Origin: JACDHG01 sp963811585
Lineage (GTDB): Bacteria > Actinomycetota > Actinomycetes > Propionibacteriales > Nocardioidaceae
Reading direction: 5' to 3'
Assembly (NCBI GenBank): GCA_963811585.1
Contig: CAWERR010000008.1
Location: 62,001-126,000, forward strand
DNA: 64,000 bases
The notes beneath the pieces are model-generated. The model worked only from the letters and a program-made list of their open reading frames with translations, ran no database searches and was not told where the DNA came from. Below are positions 1 to 8,560 of the stretch, piece after piece. Position 1 is the first letter of the stretch. The number at the start of each line of letters is the position of its first letter. The position numbers were made by a program, and so were the translations under genes.

Positions 1-990
1 GAGGTAAGGGCTGCCTTCGCCGAGGCCGCGACCGAGGATCCCGCCCCAGGCGAGACTGTACTGGCCCTGGATGATCTGGCCGTAGCTCTCAGGGTCGCCG
101 AACGGGTCCAACCATCCCTCGACCCGGTCCTGCACATGGCTGAACGCCAGGTAGCCGAGGTAGGCACCGCCGGCGAAAAGGGCGGCGCCGACGACGAGCC
201 ATCCGGGACGCTCAGTCGCGACATAGAGCAGTACGACGAAGAGGCCAAAAAACAGCAGCGACGAGCCGAGGTCGCGCTGGAAGACCAAGACGCCGAGGCT
301 GACGAGCCACATCACCAGGATCGGCCCGAGGTCGCGGCCGCGCGGGAGGTCGATGCCGAGGAACCGTCGTCCGGCCAGAGCGAGCGCGTCACGTTTCAGC
401 ACCAGGTAGCCAGCGAAGAAGATGGCGAGGCACAGCTTCGCGATCTCCCCGGGCTGGAACGACATGCCGCCCAACCGGATCCAGATGCGGGCGCCGTTGA
501 TGCTCACACCGAGCCCAGGGACGAGCGGCAGCAGCAGTAGCACGAGGCCCAAGAACCCCATCGTGTAGGTGTAGCCCTGGAGCCTGCGGTGGTCACGGAT
601 GACGACGAGCGTCGCCACGAACCCCGCCACGGAGACAGCCCCCCAGATGAGCTGCTGGTTGGCGAAGCTGGTGTTGCTGGCCAGGTCGATGCGGCGGATC
701 ATCGCGAGCCCGAGCCCGTTCAGCGCTACCACTGCCGGGAGGATCACCGGATCGGCATACGGGGCGACGCCCCGGACCACTGCGTGACAGATGACAGCCA
801 GTACGACGATGCCACCGCCGTACCAAACGATGTCAGTGGGCACGGCGCCATCGCGGCCGAGCCCCACGAGCGCGTAGGCGCCCACGCCGATCACGACCGC
901 GAGCACGAGCAGGAAGAGCTCGGCCCCGCGTCGCTTGCGTGGTACGAACCCACTGGCTAGCCGCCCCGCCGAGGTCAGTCCCGCACTCAT
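1..990 (-). CDS. FtsW/RodA/SpoVE-family peptidoglycan glycosyltransferase (3' end off the window)
   Basis: A continuous minus-strand frame runs from an ATG at 990 to the window edge (330 codons, no stop), so the C-terminus is missing. The protein is strongly hydrophobic with many membrane helices and shows SEDS-family features: a conserved SINGARIWIRLG-type segment about one third of the way in, followed by QPGEIAKL, and later QRDLGSSLLFF. SEDS proteins polymerise lipid II into glycan strands in the membrane during elongation or division. The start overlaps the pstP stop in an ATGA, so translation is probably coupled. The neighbours (pstP, fhaB, fhaA) match the actinobacterial cell-wall cluster that normally continues into a penicillin-binding protein and Ser/Thr kinases. 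FtsW versus RodA cannot be settled from the fragment; the cluster position favours the RodA/FtsW-like member paired with PbpA. Confidence 0.9.
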   Translation of the reverse strand, partial: MSAGLTSAGRLASGFVPRKRRGAELFLLVLAVVIGVGAYALVGLGRDGAVPTDIVWYGGGIVVLAVICHAVVRGVAPYADPVILPAVVALNGLGLAMIRRIDLASNTSFANQQLIWGAVSVAGFVATLVVIRDHRRLQGYTYTMGFLGLVLLLLPLVPGLGVSINGARIWIRLGGMSFQPGEIAKLCLAIFFAGYLVLKRDALALAGRRFLGIDLPRGRDLGPILVMWLVSLGVLVFQRDLGSSLLFFGLFVVLLYVATERPGWLVVGAALFAGGAYLGYLAFSHVQDRVEGWLDPFGDPESYGQIIQGQYSLAWGGILGRGLGEGSPYL

Positions 991-2459
991 CGCGACGTCT
1001 CGCTACTCGGTGTTGCGCCGGAGCACTCATCGGCGTTGTCTTCGTTGGACCCGTCGCCCTTGGTCGTCTTGGTGGTCTTGGTCGAAGACTGCGGGTTCTT
1101 GGTGCCGCCGTCTGCGGGCTTCTTGGTGGTTGCCTTCGTGCCCGTCGCGGACTTCGTCTCAGATGTGCGTGGTGTCTTCGACAAGGTGCCGGACTGGCCC
1201 TCGCCACCCGACGACGTTGTCGACTCCGACGTGTCCGTGGACGACTCGCGTGCTCGGGCTGCGCACGTGCGGGCGAAGGCCTCGAGGCTGGTCACGATGC
1301 GGCGGGCGTGGTCGAGGTCGTTGGCGTCCATCCCCTCCACCACTTGGCTGCGGCGGAAACTCGGCAGCTCGTCGAGGTCGAGGTCGGTCGCTTCGTAAAC
1401 CTCGTGCAAAGGGACGCCGGGGAAGTCCGCCTCGACGCCTTGGTAGATGACGACCTTGCCGTCGTCAGCGGCGACGTAGTACTGCGTCTGCGTCCAGTTG
1501 TAGGCGACGATCGCGCCGATGACGATCAGTGCCAGCAGTACGACCACGACGGCGAGGCGGCGCAGGGACTGGAAGCGCCGGGGTTCGCGTGGGGCGTAAC
1601 GGAGCTCCTCGGGATCGACATCGGGGTCGAGCAGCGCCTCGCCAGGAGCCACGTCTTCGCGATGTGCCCAGCTGCGAATCCGACCAAGCGGTCGGCGTGG
1701 GTCGCTGGCGGCGGCTCCGACGATCATCGGCTCGGCGTCGGTCGGGGCGTCTTCGACCACGTCGGCCACGACGACGGTGATGTTGTCGTTGCTCGGGGAC
1801 TCGAGTGCCAGCTGGATCAGCTCCGCGGCCACGGACTCCGCCGTACCGATCGACATCGCCCGCTCGATCCGCTCCGGTGCGACGAAGCTGGACAGGCCGT
1901 CGCTGCACAACAGGATCCGGTCGCCGGCCTGTACGTCGTACAAGGTGAGATCGGGATCGTTCTCATGCCGCCCGTCGAGTACCTTGAGAAGGAGGGAGCG
2001 ATGTGAGTGAACCGCGGCCTCCTCCTCGGTGATGCGACCCTCGTCGATGAGGCTCTGCACCCACGAGTGGTCGTTGGTGATGCGGAGCAGGTCGCCGTCG
2101 CGCCACAGGTAGCCCCGCGAGTCGCCAAGGTGGGCGACGCCGATCTGGGTGCCGTCGAAGAGAACGGCAGTGACCGTTGTCCCCATGCCGTCGGTGGCGG
2201 CGTCCTCCTCGATCAGCTCGGCGAGCCGGTCGTTCGCGCGGTGCAGGGCGCCGGCCAGCGCTTCGAGGAGGTCGTCGGGCGGTGGTACGTCGAGGCGCAG
2301 CATCGTCTGCACTGCCACGGCTGAAGCCAGGTCGCCGTGCGGCGCGCCGCCCATGCCATCGGCCACCATCACGAGGTGGTTGCCGGCGTAGCCGGAGTCG
2401 TCGTTCTTCCTCCGTCTCCCGACGTCGGAAATGGCGCTGAAGCGCAGCACGAGAGGCAT
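987..2459 (-). CDS. pstP: PP2C-family Ser/Thr protein phosphatase PstP
   Basis: This is the membrane-bound PPM phosphatase that reverses PknA/PknB-type phosphorylation in cell-wall control. Residues about 1-235 form the PP2C domain, with metal-binding and catalytic motifs VADGMGG (32-38), GDSRGYL (112-118), LLCSDGLSSF (183-192) and SNDNITVVV (223-231). A single membrane helix lies at about 302-320 and is followed by an outside segment of roughly 90 residues and a Ser/Thr/Lys-rich low-complexity tail. The length of 490 aa fits the family. It sits between fhaB (3-bp gap) and ftsW/rodA (ATGA overlap) in one minus-strand operon. The assignment rests on domain order plus this highly conserved gene context. 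Confidence 0.95.
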   Translation of the reverse strand: MPLVLRFSAISDVGRRRKNDDSGYAGNHLVMVADGMGGAPHGDLASAVAVQTMLRLDVPPPDDLLEALAGALHRANDRLAELIEEDAATDGMGTTVTAVLFDGTQIGVAHLGDSRGYLWRDGDLLRITNDHSWVQSLIDEGRITEEEAAVHSHRSLLLKVLDGRHENDPDLTLYDVQAGDRILLCSDGLSSFVAPERIERAMSIGTAESVAAELIQLALESPSNDNITVVVADVVEDAPTDAEPMIVGAAASDPRRPLGRIRSWAHREDVAPGEALLDPDVDPEELRYAPREPRRFQSLRRLAVVVVLLALIVIGAIVAYNWTQTQYYVAADDGKVVIYQGVEADFPGVPLHEVYEATDLDLDELPSFRRSQVVEGMDANDLDHARRIVTSLEAFARTCAARARESSTDTSESTTSSGGEGQSGTLSKTPRTSETKSATGTKATTKKPADGGTKNPQSSTKTTKTTKGDGSNEDNADECSGATPSSETSR

Positions 2460-2462
2460 CGG

Positions 2463-2939
2463 CTACTTCTTCAGCTCCGCGATCGTCTTGCCGACCCGCA
2501 CCTGGACGCCCATGGCGACCATGACGGGCGTCGTGATGCGCTGACTGCCGATGTAGGTGCCGTTGGTCGAGCCGAGGTCTTCGACGTACCAGTCCTCGCC
2601 GTGCGGCACGAAGCGGGCGTGGCGGGTCGAGACGTAGTCGTCGTCGAGGCGGATGGTGGCGTCGGCGCCTCGGCCGAGCAGGATCGGTGCGCCTTCGAGC
2701 GGGACAGTGGTGCCGGCGTTGGAGCCCTCGCTGATCACGAGCTTGGTGGGGGCTCCGCGGCGCTTCTTCGTGGGCTTGGAGGGTCTGTTCGACTTCGACG
2801 ACTTGCCCTCGTTGCCGCGTTTGGCATCGACGCGCTCACCGAACATGTCGGACTTGATGACCGAGACGGAGGAGAGCACGAACATCCATAGCAGAGCGAG
2901 GAAGCCGATCTTGATCAAGGTCAGCGTCAGCTCAGGCAC
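2463..2939 (-). CDS. fhaB: FHA-domain protein FhaB (FipA-like)
   Basis: A 158-aa protein with an N-terminal membrane helix (about residues 5-25), a Lys/Arg/Ser-rich linker and a C-terminal FHA domain (about 75-150). The FHA signature is visible: LLGRGADATIRL, then STRHARF and DLGSTNGTYI. FHA domains bind phosphothreonine, and FhaB is known to link Ser/Thr kinase signalling to division and peptidoglycan proteins. The gene starts 3 bp after the fhaA stop and ends 3 bp before the pstP start, so the four genes look like one operon. Confidence 0.93.
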   Translation of the reverse strand: MPELTLTLIKIGFLALLWMFVLSSVSVIKSDMFGERVDAKRGNEGKSSKSNRPSKPTKKRRGAPTKLVISEGSNAGTTVPLEGAPILLGRGADATIRLDDDYVSTRHARFVPHGEDWYVEDLGSTNGTYIGSQRITTPVMVAMGVQVRVGKTIAELKK

Positions 2940-2942
2940 TGG

Positions 2943-3896
2943 TCAGCCTCCCCACGGACCCTGCGGTGGGTCACCCTGGCGTGGCTGGTCGGCGACGCGG
3001 AACGGGGGCTTCTTGCGTCGCTTGTCGAACCGCGACCGCTTCTTCGGCGCTTCCCTGGGCGCCAGCACCGGCGGCCCCGGTGCCGGTCCTGTGCCGGCCG
3101 GCACCTGCCGGTCCTGCGGCGGCGGGGGCTGCTGTCCGGGTTGGTACGTCGCGGGACCGGGTTGTCCTCCCGGCCCAGGGGGCGGGCCGGGTATGCCGAC
3201 GACGATCCGGGTGTTGCCTATCTGTACCACAGAGCCGTTGATCAGCGGGGCATGCTGGATCCGGCGCCCGTCGAGCGTGGTGCCGTTGGTGGAGCCAAGG
3301 TCGAGGACGCTGACGTCTGTGCCTGCGCCAGGGGTTGCCTGGACCCGGAACTCGACGTGGCGGCGCGAGACGCCGGGGTCGTCGATGCGCAGGTCAGCGT
3401 TGGTGCCGCGACCGATCACGATGCCAGGCGGTGCGAGTGGGTGGCGGACCCCGTTGATCTCCAAGTACATGGGGGCCCGCGAGACGGCAGTGTCGGACAT
3501 CGGCTGGCCCTCGACGGGGGTGACCTGGGCCGAGGCCTGGCTGCGCACCCGAAACCGACCAGTGGTGAGGTCGTCGGCACGGGTGAAGTTGAGTTGCACC
3601 GGGCCGGCAAACAGGTAGTGCTGCTCTTGAGCATGCTCGTGGAGCATGGACGCGAGCTCGCGGGACAGCGTGTCGCCGTACGTCGACAACCGGTCGAAGT
3701 CTGAGCCCGCGAGGTCGATGGTGAAGGTGTTGGGTGCCAGTCGACGGTCTCGGCTGAGGATCTGGGCTGAGTTGTCCACCTCGCGCTGGAGTGCGGCTGC
3801 GATTTCCATTGGTTGGACGGCGCTGCGGAATGCTCGCGCGAAGGCGCCCGTCACCATGTGTTCGAGGCGCTGCTCGAAACGGTTCAGTGCACCCAC
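2943..3896 (-). CDS. fhaA: FHA-domain protein FhaA (DUF3662 + FHA)
   Basis: The N-terminal DUF3662 domain (LNRFEQRLEHMVTGAFARAF, then QPMEIAAALQREVDNS) is followed by a Pro-poor linker, then an FHA domain with VIGRGTNADLRI, SRRHVEF and DLGSTNGTTL. A Pro/Gly/Gln-rich segment and a basic tail follow. FhaA is a cytosolic phosphothreonine reader that inhibits peptidoglycan synthesis together with MviN in mycobacteria. I prefer the GTG at 3896, because a GAGG sits 5 nt upstream and homologues begin at this point. In-frame ATGs at 3917 and 3965 are alternatives with weaker ribosome-binding sites. It is the first gene of the minus-strand fhaA-fhaB-pstP-ftsW/rodA operon. Confidence 0.9.
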   Translation of the reverse strand: MGALNRFEQRLEHMVTGAFARAFRSAVQPMEIAAALQREVDNSAQILSRDRRLAPNTFTIDLAGSDFDRLSTYGDTLSRELASMLHEHAQEQHYLFAGPVQLNFTRADDLTTGRFRVRSQASAQVTPVEGQPMSDTAVSRAPMYLEINGVRHPLAPPGIVIGRGTNADLRIDDPGVSRRHVEFRVQATPGAGTDVSVLDLGSTNGTTLDGRRIQHAPLINGSVVQIGNTRIVVGIPGPPPGPGGQPGPATYQPGQQPPPPQDRQVPAGTGPAPGPPVLAPREAPKKRSRFDKRRKKPPFRVADQPRQGDPPQGPWGG

Positions 3897-4013
3897 CGGG
3901 ACCTCGTCTACTTTCATGTCTCGCGGCCGGGCCTGCCAGGACTCTGGGGCAGCAGGGGCCTGCACGTTGACTGTCGCGCTCGATCGTAGCCGGAACGGGG
4001 GCTGAGACAGCCA

Positions 4014-4053
4014 TCGACGGGGCGGCTGCGGGTCATTCGACGGGGCGGCTGCG
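4014..4053. repeat. two direct copies of a 17-bp GC-rich repeat
   Basis: TCGACGGGGCGGCTGCG occurs at 4014-4030 and again at 4037-4053 in the gap between the divergent fhaA operon and tRNA-Leu. The 23-bp spacing is close to two helical turns, so it could be a regulator site, but nothing else supports this. Confidence 0.5.
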
Positions 4054-4119
4054 TGCTAGTGTTTCCCTTCGCTGTGGCGGGATTACGCAGGTCATCGACG
4101 GTGACCTGCCACAGTTTGC

Positions 4120-4203
4120 GCGCGGGTGGCGGAATAGGCAGACGCGCACGGTTCAGGTCCGTGTGCCCGAAAGGGCGTGGGGGTTCAACTCCCCCCTCGC
4201 GCA
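4120..4203 (+). tRNA. tRNA-Leu(CAG)
   Basis: The acceptor stem GCGCGGG pairs with CTCGCGC at 4196-4202 (one G-U), with discriminator A at 4203. The anticodon stem CACGG/CCGTG encloses the loop TTCAGGT, giving anticodon CAG. The long variable arm (GCCCGAAAGGGC) and the T arm with GTTCAACTC mark a class II leucine tRNA. CCA is not encoded. Confidence 0.95.
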
Positions 4204-4328
4204 CGCAATTGCAGGGTGACTCTGACCCCAGACGCAACTCCTTCGCTGAACCCTAAGAGGCTCCACGACGTACCGAACGGCACCTGACCGCGGGTACGTC
4301 GGGTCACCAGTCCCAAGACGTCGGCTGG

Positions 4329-4994
4329 GTGAATACTCGGGGTGTGGATGGCTGCTGCGACCCGCGCGGGTGCAATGACATCTTTGGGCCTGGCTTTGCG
4401 CGGCACCGGGCCAAGAGGTATCGCAAGCGCGGGCTCGATGCGACAGAGCAGCGCATGGTCGAGTTCCTTGCTGGTCGCGGCATCGAGGGCGCCAGCGTGC
4501 TGGAGATCGGCGGTGGTGTCGGTGAGATCCAGCTCGAGCTGCTGCGACGCGGCGCCGCCCACGCGACCAACCTCGAGCTCGTCGATGCCTACGAGGACCA
4601 CGCCGTCCAACTCGCCGCTGAAGCAGGCATGACCCAGCGGGTGACCCGGCGAATGCTCGACGTCGCCGCAACCCCCGACGAGGTGGGCGCTGCCGATGTC
4701 GTCGTCCTGCATCGGGTCGTCTGTTGCTACCCCGACTACGAACGTCTGCTCGGCGCGGCCGCGGGCCACGCTCGCCGACTGCTTGTGTTCAGTCATCCGC
4801 CGCGCAACCTCGTCAGCCGGGTTTTCACGGGCGTCCAGAACACCACGTTCCGGCTTACCGGAAAGTCGTTCCGTACCTTCGCGCATCGACCCAAGGAGAT
4901 GATCGGCGTCTGCGAACGGGGCGGGCTCCGAGCCGTCTACAGCCACCGCGGCCTGGCGTGGCAGGTGGTGGGGTTCGAACGGCCCGCGGCCTAG
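4329..4994 (+). CDS. class I SAM-dependent methyltransferase
   Basis: A 221-aa protein with a Rossmann-type methyltransferase core. Motif I is VLEIGGGVGEIQLELL (about residues 58-73), followed by an acidic strand-end NLELVDAYEDHA and a motif-IV-like ADVVVLHRVVCCYPDY. The CCYPDYE-type motif and downstream VFSHPP resemble the Mg-protoporphyrin-methyltransferase-like branch, but the substrate cannot be assigned. It starts at a GTG 125 bp after tRNA-Leu and stands alone. There is no membrane segment or signal peptide. Confidence 0.85.
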   Translation: MNTRGVDGCCDPRGCNDIFGPGFARHRAKRYRKRGLDATEQRMVEFLAGRGIEGASVLEIGGGVGEIQLELLRRGAAHATNLELVDAYEDHAVQLAAEAGMTQRVTRRMLDVAATPDEVGAADVVVLHRVVCCYPDYERLLGAAAGHARRLLVFSHPPRNLVSRVFTGVQNTTFRLTGKSFRTFAHRPKEMIGVCERGGLRAVYSHRGLAWQVVGFERPAA

Positions 4995-5023
4995 CCGCGG
5001 CGACGGAAGCCGTCAGCGCAACG

Positions 5024-5254
5024 TCAGGAGGCGTTCTCGGTGGGCGGTCTCGGCGCAACGATGTCGCGCACGACCTGCTCGGGTATGCGCACGCTTTGGC
5101 GGGGCACCGGCACTACACCGAGCACCTGGTCGATCTCAGCGGTCGTGAAGTGCTCGACGCTCGCAGCAGACGCGGCAATGATGACGTCGGTGAGCAGGTC
5201 GATCTCAGCCAGCAACAAGCCGTCGCTCAACTGATCGTCAGGCCGATACCCCAT
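5024..5254 (-). CDS. small conserved-looking protein of unknown function (76 aa)
   Basis: A short acidic protein (LLLAEIDLLTDVIIAAS, later TTAEIDQVLGV) predicted to be helical, with no Cys, membrane segment or known motif. It is convergent with the methyltransferase, with a 29-bp gap. Its third-codon-position GC is high and its start ATG at 5254 sits in an otherwise gene-poor stretch, so I consider it real. I do not recognise a function; the amphipathic DLL repeats suggest a helical bundle or a regulator. Confidence 0.6.
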   Translation of the reverse strand: MGYRPDDQLSDGLLLAEIDLLTDVIIAASAASVEHFTTAEIDQVLGVVPVPRQSVRIPEQVVRDIVAPRPPTENAS

Positions 5255-5690
5255 GTGAAGTCCCCGAACTTCTTTGTGTGCGTAACCAACAGCGACCGAG
5301 GTGCGGGCTACGACCGTTTCACCCCAGGGTAGGCAGGTGTGGCGTAGTCACACCATGACCCGATTGGGTCATCTCGTTGCCCACCTAGCATGGCCCTGCA
5401 TCCGGGCAGGTCACGCGGGGTGAGCCGCACAGCCACGCTCAGCGACACCACGAGTACGTGCCGTCCACAGGGCTATCCACAGGGGCATGTGTAAGTGGCC
5501 AGACGACCACAGTGCGTAGTCCCTCTGGTCGTGGCTGGTCACGCGTAGCCGCCTCGGACTATCAAGAAATGGCCAAAACGGGCCAGGTTCACAGCGCGGC
5601 AACGGCGGTACATTTCTCCGTGCAGCCGCAAGCTCGGCTCGGCAGAAACCCGCCGATTCCGCGCTTGTCAGCTGCACAACGCGGGTCTTT

Positions 5691-5706
5691 CGTCGTCCGG
5701 ACGACG
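5691..5706. promoter_or_regulatory. 16-bp perfect palindrome
   Basis: CGTCGTCCGGACGACG reads identically on both strands. It lies in the gene-free region and could be an operator for a dimeric regulator or an RNA hairpin. There is no direct evidence of function. Confidence 0.4.
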
Positions 5707-5821
5707 CCAGACCCAGGGCGAGACGGTTGCAGCCACAGCGCACTCGCCACGGGATCCAGGGACGCCGAGGGGGGCGCCGCCTGGATCTTCCGTCGTTCGG
5801 GGGCAGGGTCGTCTCAACAGG

Positions 5822-5830
5822 TTATCCACA
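5822..5830 (+). promoter_or_regulatory. DnaA-box-like site TTATCCACA
   Basis: A perfect match to the classic DnaA nonamer. A one-mismatch copy, CTATCCACA, lies at 5473-5481. Both are in the gene-free stretch downstream of an oriC-associated gene cluster. One perfect nonamer in 64 kb can occur by chance. Confidence 0.35.
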
Positions 5831-6366
5831 ACGCAGGGTGCCACAGGCATCACTCCCTGCTGATTGCCTCGGCGTTGTTCGCAGGGGAGAATCGGTACTA
5901 CGCGGGAGCATCCGGGACGCCGGACCCAGCGAGGCCCCGGCCCCTATCCCCCTGGGTGGTCGGGGTTCCCCCGTCGGACTATTTCTCGCTCGGCGGCCGA
6001 CGTTTTGGGCCCCACGAAGCCGTCCGAAGGGCGTCACGATGCTGGCACACGATGCGTGGATTCTGTACGATTCCTCCAGGCTCGATGTTCGCCCAGATCA
6101 TCAGACCCAGGCAGGGACGGTTTCTGACGGTAGGCGTCCCTGCTGGATGGCCAACGGTGCGCACAGAGGGGTGACGCATAGCTTGGCCCAAGGGGCGCCA
6201 GGACCCCGCGCCCCACTGGCCACGCCTTCTTGGTTGACTCGGCCACCACGGCAGCACCAACCATCCGAATCTTCAGTTGTCACGCCTGCCCTTCCTCGGT
6301 CCCAGTTCATCGGGCGCCGCCGGGACTGTCCCGATTTCGGCTGCGGGATATTCGCTCGCCCAGGCT

Positions 6367-6394
6367 TTGACAGGCGTGACCTGTGGGCCACAAT
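6367..6394 (+). promoter_or_regulatory. likely sigma-70-type promoter of the GAF-ANTAR gene
   Basis: TTGACA (6367-6372) is a perfect -35 box. It is followed after 16 bp by CACAAT (6389-6394), which keeps the A2 and T6 positions of a -10 box. Transcription would begin near 6401, giving a leader of about 60 nt before the GTG at 6463. Confidence 0.55.
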
Positions 6395-6462
6395 GGGGTC
6401 GAGTCGGAGATGGTCGGCGCAGGTGCCGACACGGGGACGCCGTCTAGACCCGGGAGGGTGCC

Positions 6463-7149
6463 GTGAACGACGCTTCTGACTTCGCCGAGATGGCTCTTGC
6501 CTTGGCCGCCGAGCCGGACGTTGACGAGACACTTGCCACCATTTGTGAGTACGCCAAGACGGGGCTGCCCTGCGACCACGCCGGCATCCATATCGTGCGC
6601 AACCGTGAGATCGAAACCGGTGCGTCCACAGACCCCATCGTCGAGCATGCCGACAAGCTGCAGATGGAGTATGACGAAGGGCCGTGTCTGGACTCGGTGT
6701 GGGAGCACAACACGTTCTTGGTCCATGACACGGCCACCGACGAGCGCTGGCCGACGTTCGGGCCGATGGCGGCGAAGATGGGTCTGCGCAGCATCTTGTC
6801 GATCCGGCTGTTCGACCACGAGCAGACGCTCGGCGCACTCAACTTGTACTCCTCGGAAGTCCGCGAGTTCTCTCCCGACGACGTGGCCCTAGGTCACATC
6901 TTCGGGCAGCACGCGTCGGTCGCCTTCGCTATGGCTCGCAAGGAGCAAGGGCTCAGGCAAGCCATCGACGCCCGGCATCTGATCGGCCAGGCCCAGGGCA
7001 TCTTGATGGAGCGGTTCGGGCTATCCGACAACCAAGCGTTCTCGGTGCTTCGCCGCTACTCCCAGGACAACAACGTCAAGCTGCGCGCAGTTGCCGAGCA
7101 GATCATCTCGACGCGCCAACTGCCAGGCCCGAAGCCCACGATCGACTGA
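6463..7149 (+). CDS. GAF and ANTAR domain protein (RNA-binding antiterminator type)
   Basis: A 228-aa protein. Residues about 20-155 form a GAF sensory domain (DPIVEHADKLQMEYDEGPCL, then LRSILSIRLF). Residues about 165-222 form an ANTAR domain (RHLIGQAQGILMERFGLSDN, then AFSVLRRYSQ). ANTAR domains bind paired hairpins in nascent RNA to stop termination, and in actinobacteria such GAF-ANTAR proteins respond to stress or redox cues. The GTG start is supported by GGGAGG 7 nt upstream. The gene is monocistronic, with a good promoter candidate at 6367. Its neighbour at 7685 is a stress-type sigma factor, consistent with a stress-response neighbourhood. Confidence 0.9.
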   Translation: MNDASDFAEMALALAAEPDVDETLATICEYAKTGLPCDHAGIHIVRNREIETGASTDPIVEHADKLQMEYDEGPCLDSVWEHNTFLVHDTATDERWPTFGPMAAKMGLRSILSIRLFDHEQTLGALNLYSSEVREFSPDDVALGHIFGQHASVAFAMARKEQGLRQAIDARHLIGQAQGILMERFGLSDNQAFSVLRRYSQDNNVKLRAVAEQIISTRQLPGPKPTID

Positions 7150-7185
7150 GCAGCCCGCCGCCCGACTTGGGCTGGGGAACGTGGA

Positions 7186-7563
7186 TCAGCTCTCGAGCGA
7201 GCGCGCCACGTCGGTGTCGGCGAGCATCCCTACCCAGTCGTCGCCGTCGAACACCGGCAGGCGACGTACCCGGTGAGCTGCCATCGTGATGAGGGCTTGC
7301 TCGAGCGTCGCGTCGGCGGTGATCCGGACCGGAGCACTGCTGGCGAGCTCCCCAACCCGCACGGTGTAGGGGTCCCCTCCGGCGGCGATGCACCGGACGA
7401 CGATGTCGCGGTCAGTCATGACGCCGGCAAGGGAGCCGTGTGGCCCGCAGACCGGGACCTGTGAGACGTCGAGATCCCGCATCTTGCGCGCCGCGACGGC
7501 CAGCGTGTCATTCGCCTCGACGTACTCGTCAGCACTCAACATGATGTCGCGGGCGATGATCAT
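7186..7563 (-). CDS. CBS-pair domain protein
   Basis: A 125-aa protein made of two CBS motifs. The first is around ANDTLAVAARKMRDLDVSQVPV with GVMTDRDIVVR, and the second around ADATLEQALITMAAHRVRRLPV with GMLADTDVARS. CBS pairs bind adenosine nucleotides and stand-alone ones are typical stress-linked proteins in actinobacteria. I chose the ATG at 7563, because GGAAGG lies 7 nt upstream; an ATG ten codons earlier (7593) lacks a site. It is downstream of the sigma-factor gene on the same strand, with a 121-bp gap. Confidence 0.9.
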   Translation of the reverse strand: MIIARDIMLSADEYVEANDTLAVAARKMRDLDVSQVPVCGPHGSLAGVMTDRDIVVRCIAAGGDPYTVRVGELASSAPVRITADATLEQALITMAAHRVRRLPVFDGDDWVGMLADTDVARSLES

Positions 7564-7684
7564 CGGATTGCCTTCCGAGGGAGACAGGTGCACTCATCCT
7601 GTGCCCACCGCGAATGCTCTCAAACGGGTGCCTGAGGCAGCCCGTCCGATGACCACATGCCCGCGTTGTCGCAGGCCGGCGGGC

Positions 7685-8560
7685 TCAGACAGCGATGTCC
7701 GTCTCGGCAGGCACGGGGCACACTCTGGGGTCGCCGAGCTTGCTCCGAAGCTCCTTCAAGATCCGGGTCAGCAGACGGGAAACCTGCATCTGGGTGACCC
7801 CGAACTCCTCGGCGATCCGCGCTTGTGTCCACTCGTGGAAGAACCGCAGGTACAGGATGCGGCGATCCCGGTCGCACAGGTTTCGGCAGAGTGGGGCAAG
7901 CGCCACCACGGCCTCGGCTCGGTCGAATCCAGGCTCGTCACGGCCGAGTACGTCGTTGAGCGACGACGTCTCACCATCGGACTTGGGTCTGTCGAGCGAG
8001 CTGGGAGAAAAGCAGCCGTCAGCGGCCAGTGCCTCCTCGACGTCCTTAGAGTCGACGTCCAGCTCGTCGGCGATCTCTTCGACGTTGGGGACATGACCGC
8101 GTGAGTGGGTCAACGCTGCGGTGGTCGAGGAGATCTCGGCCTGCAGCTCTTGGATCCGGCGAGGGGGCCTCACCACCCAGGCGTTGTCGCGGAAGAACCG
8201 CTTCACCTCACCGAGGATGGTCGGCACGGCATACCCGAGGAAGTTGTCGCTCTTGCTCGGGTCGAACCCGCGCGCAGCCTTGACCAGCCCGAGACAACCG
8301 ACCTGGACCAAGTCCTCGGCCGGCACGCCCCGGTTGCGGTAGCGCATGACGATCGACTCGGCGATCTCGACGTTGAGGAGCACGACCTCGTCGTGGAGGC
8401 GATGACGGCTCTCGTCGTCCTCGGTTTCCGACGCCAGCTCCAGCAGACGCTGGGTGCGGGTCTCGCGATCGGCGTCGGCGACCAGATGAAGGTCAGGCGG
8501 TGAAGTGCCGATGCGATGCAGATGTTTGGAAACTTCCACAGCAGAAAAGACAGGAGACAC
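7685..8560 (-). CDS. SigB/SigF/SigG-type RNA polymerase sigma factor
   Basis: A group 3 sigma-70 protein of about 291 aa. Region 2 is visible as IVMRYRNRGVPAEDLVQVGC, then GLVKAARGFDPSKS and FLGYAVPTILGEVKRFFRDN, followed by VRPPRRIQEL. Region 3 is LTHSRGHVPNVEEIADELDV. Region 4 is a helix-turn-helix with WTQARIAEEFGVTQMQVSRLL. These features fit the general-stress or sporulation-like SigB/F/G family, normally held by an RsbW-type anti-sigma. I chose the GTG at 8560, since AAAGGGG lies 8 nt upstream and the sequence further upstream is not protein-like. No anti-sigma gene is adjacent, although a HATPase protein lies at 19.7 kb. Confidence 0.9.
   Translation of the reverse strand: MSPVFSAVEVSKHLHRIGTSPPDLHLVADADRETRTQRLLELASETEDDESRHRLHDEVVLLNVEIAESIVMRYRNRGVPAEDLVQVGCLGLVKAARGFDPSKSDNFLGYAVPTILGEVKRFFRDNAWVVRPPRRIQELQAEISSTTAALTHSRGHVPNVEEIADELDVDSKDVEEALAADGCFSPSSLDRPKSDGETSSLNDVLGRDEPGFDRAEAVVALAPLCRNLCDRDRRILYLRFFHEWTQARIAEEFGVTQMQVSRLLTRILKELRSKLGDPRVCPVPAETDIAV

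Larger units (their letters stand above)
5255..6462. other. 1.2-kb stretch with no supported gene
   Basis: The open frames here (for example 5458-6174 on the plus strand) have Cys/Trp/Ser/Arg-rich shadow-like composition and no recognisable motif. The region is less GC-biased than its neighbours. It holds a perfect DnaA-box-like nonamer, a one-mismatch copy, a 16-bp perfect palindrome and a likely promoter at its right end. No tRNA, RNase P, SRP or tmRNA signature was found by eye. It could carry an unrecognised small RNA or a binding region. Confidence 0.6.

Noticed and set aside
5473..5830. Replication origin
   Set aside because: Only one perfect and one near DnaA box, with no dnaA or dnaN nearby.
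5458..6174. 238-codon open frame in the gene-free region
   Set aside because: Composition is rich in Arg, Ser, Pro and Trp with no motif; several overlapping frames of similar length exist on both strands, as expected in GC-rich noncoding DNA.
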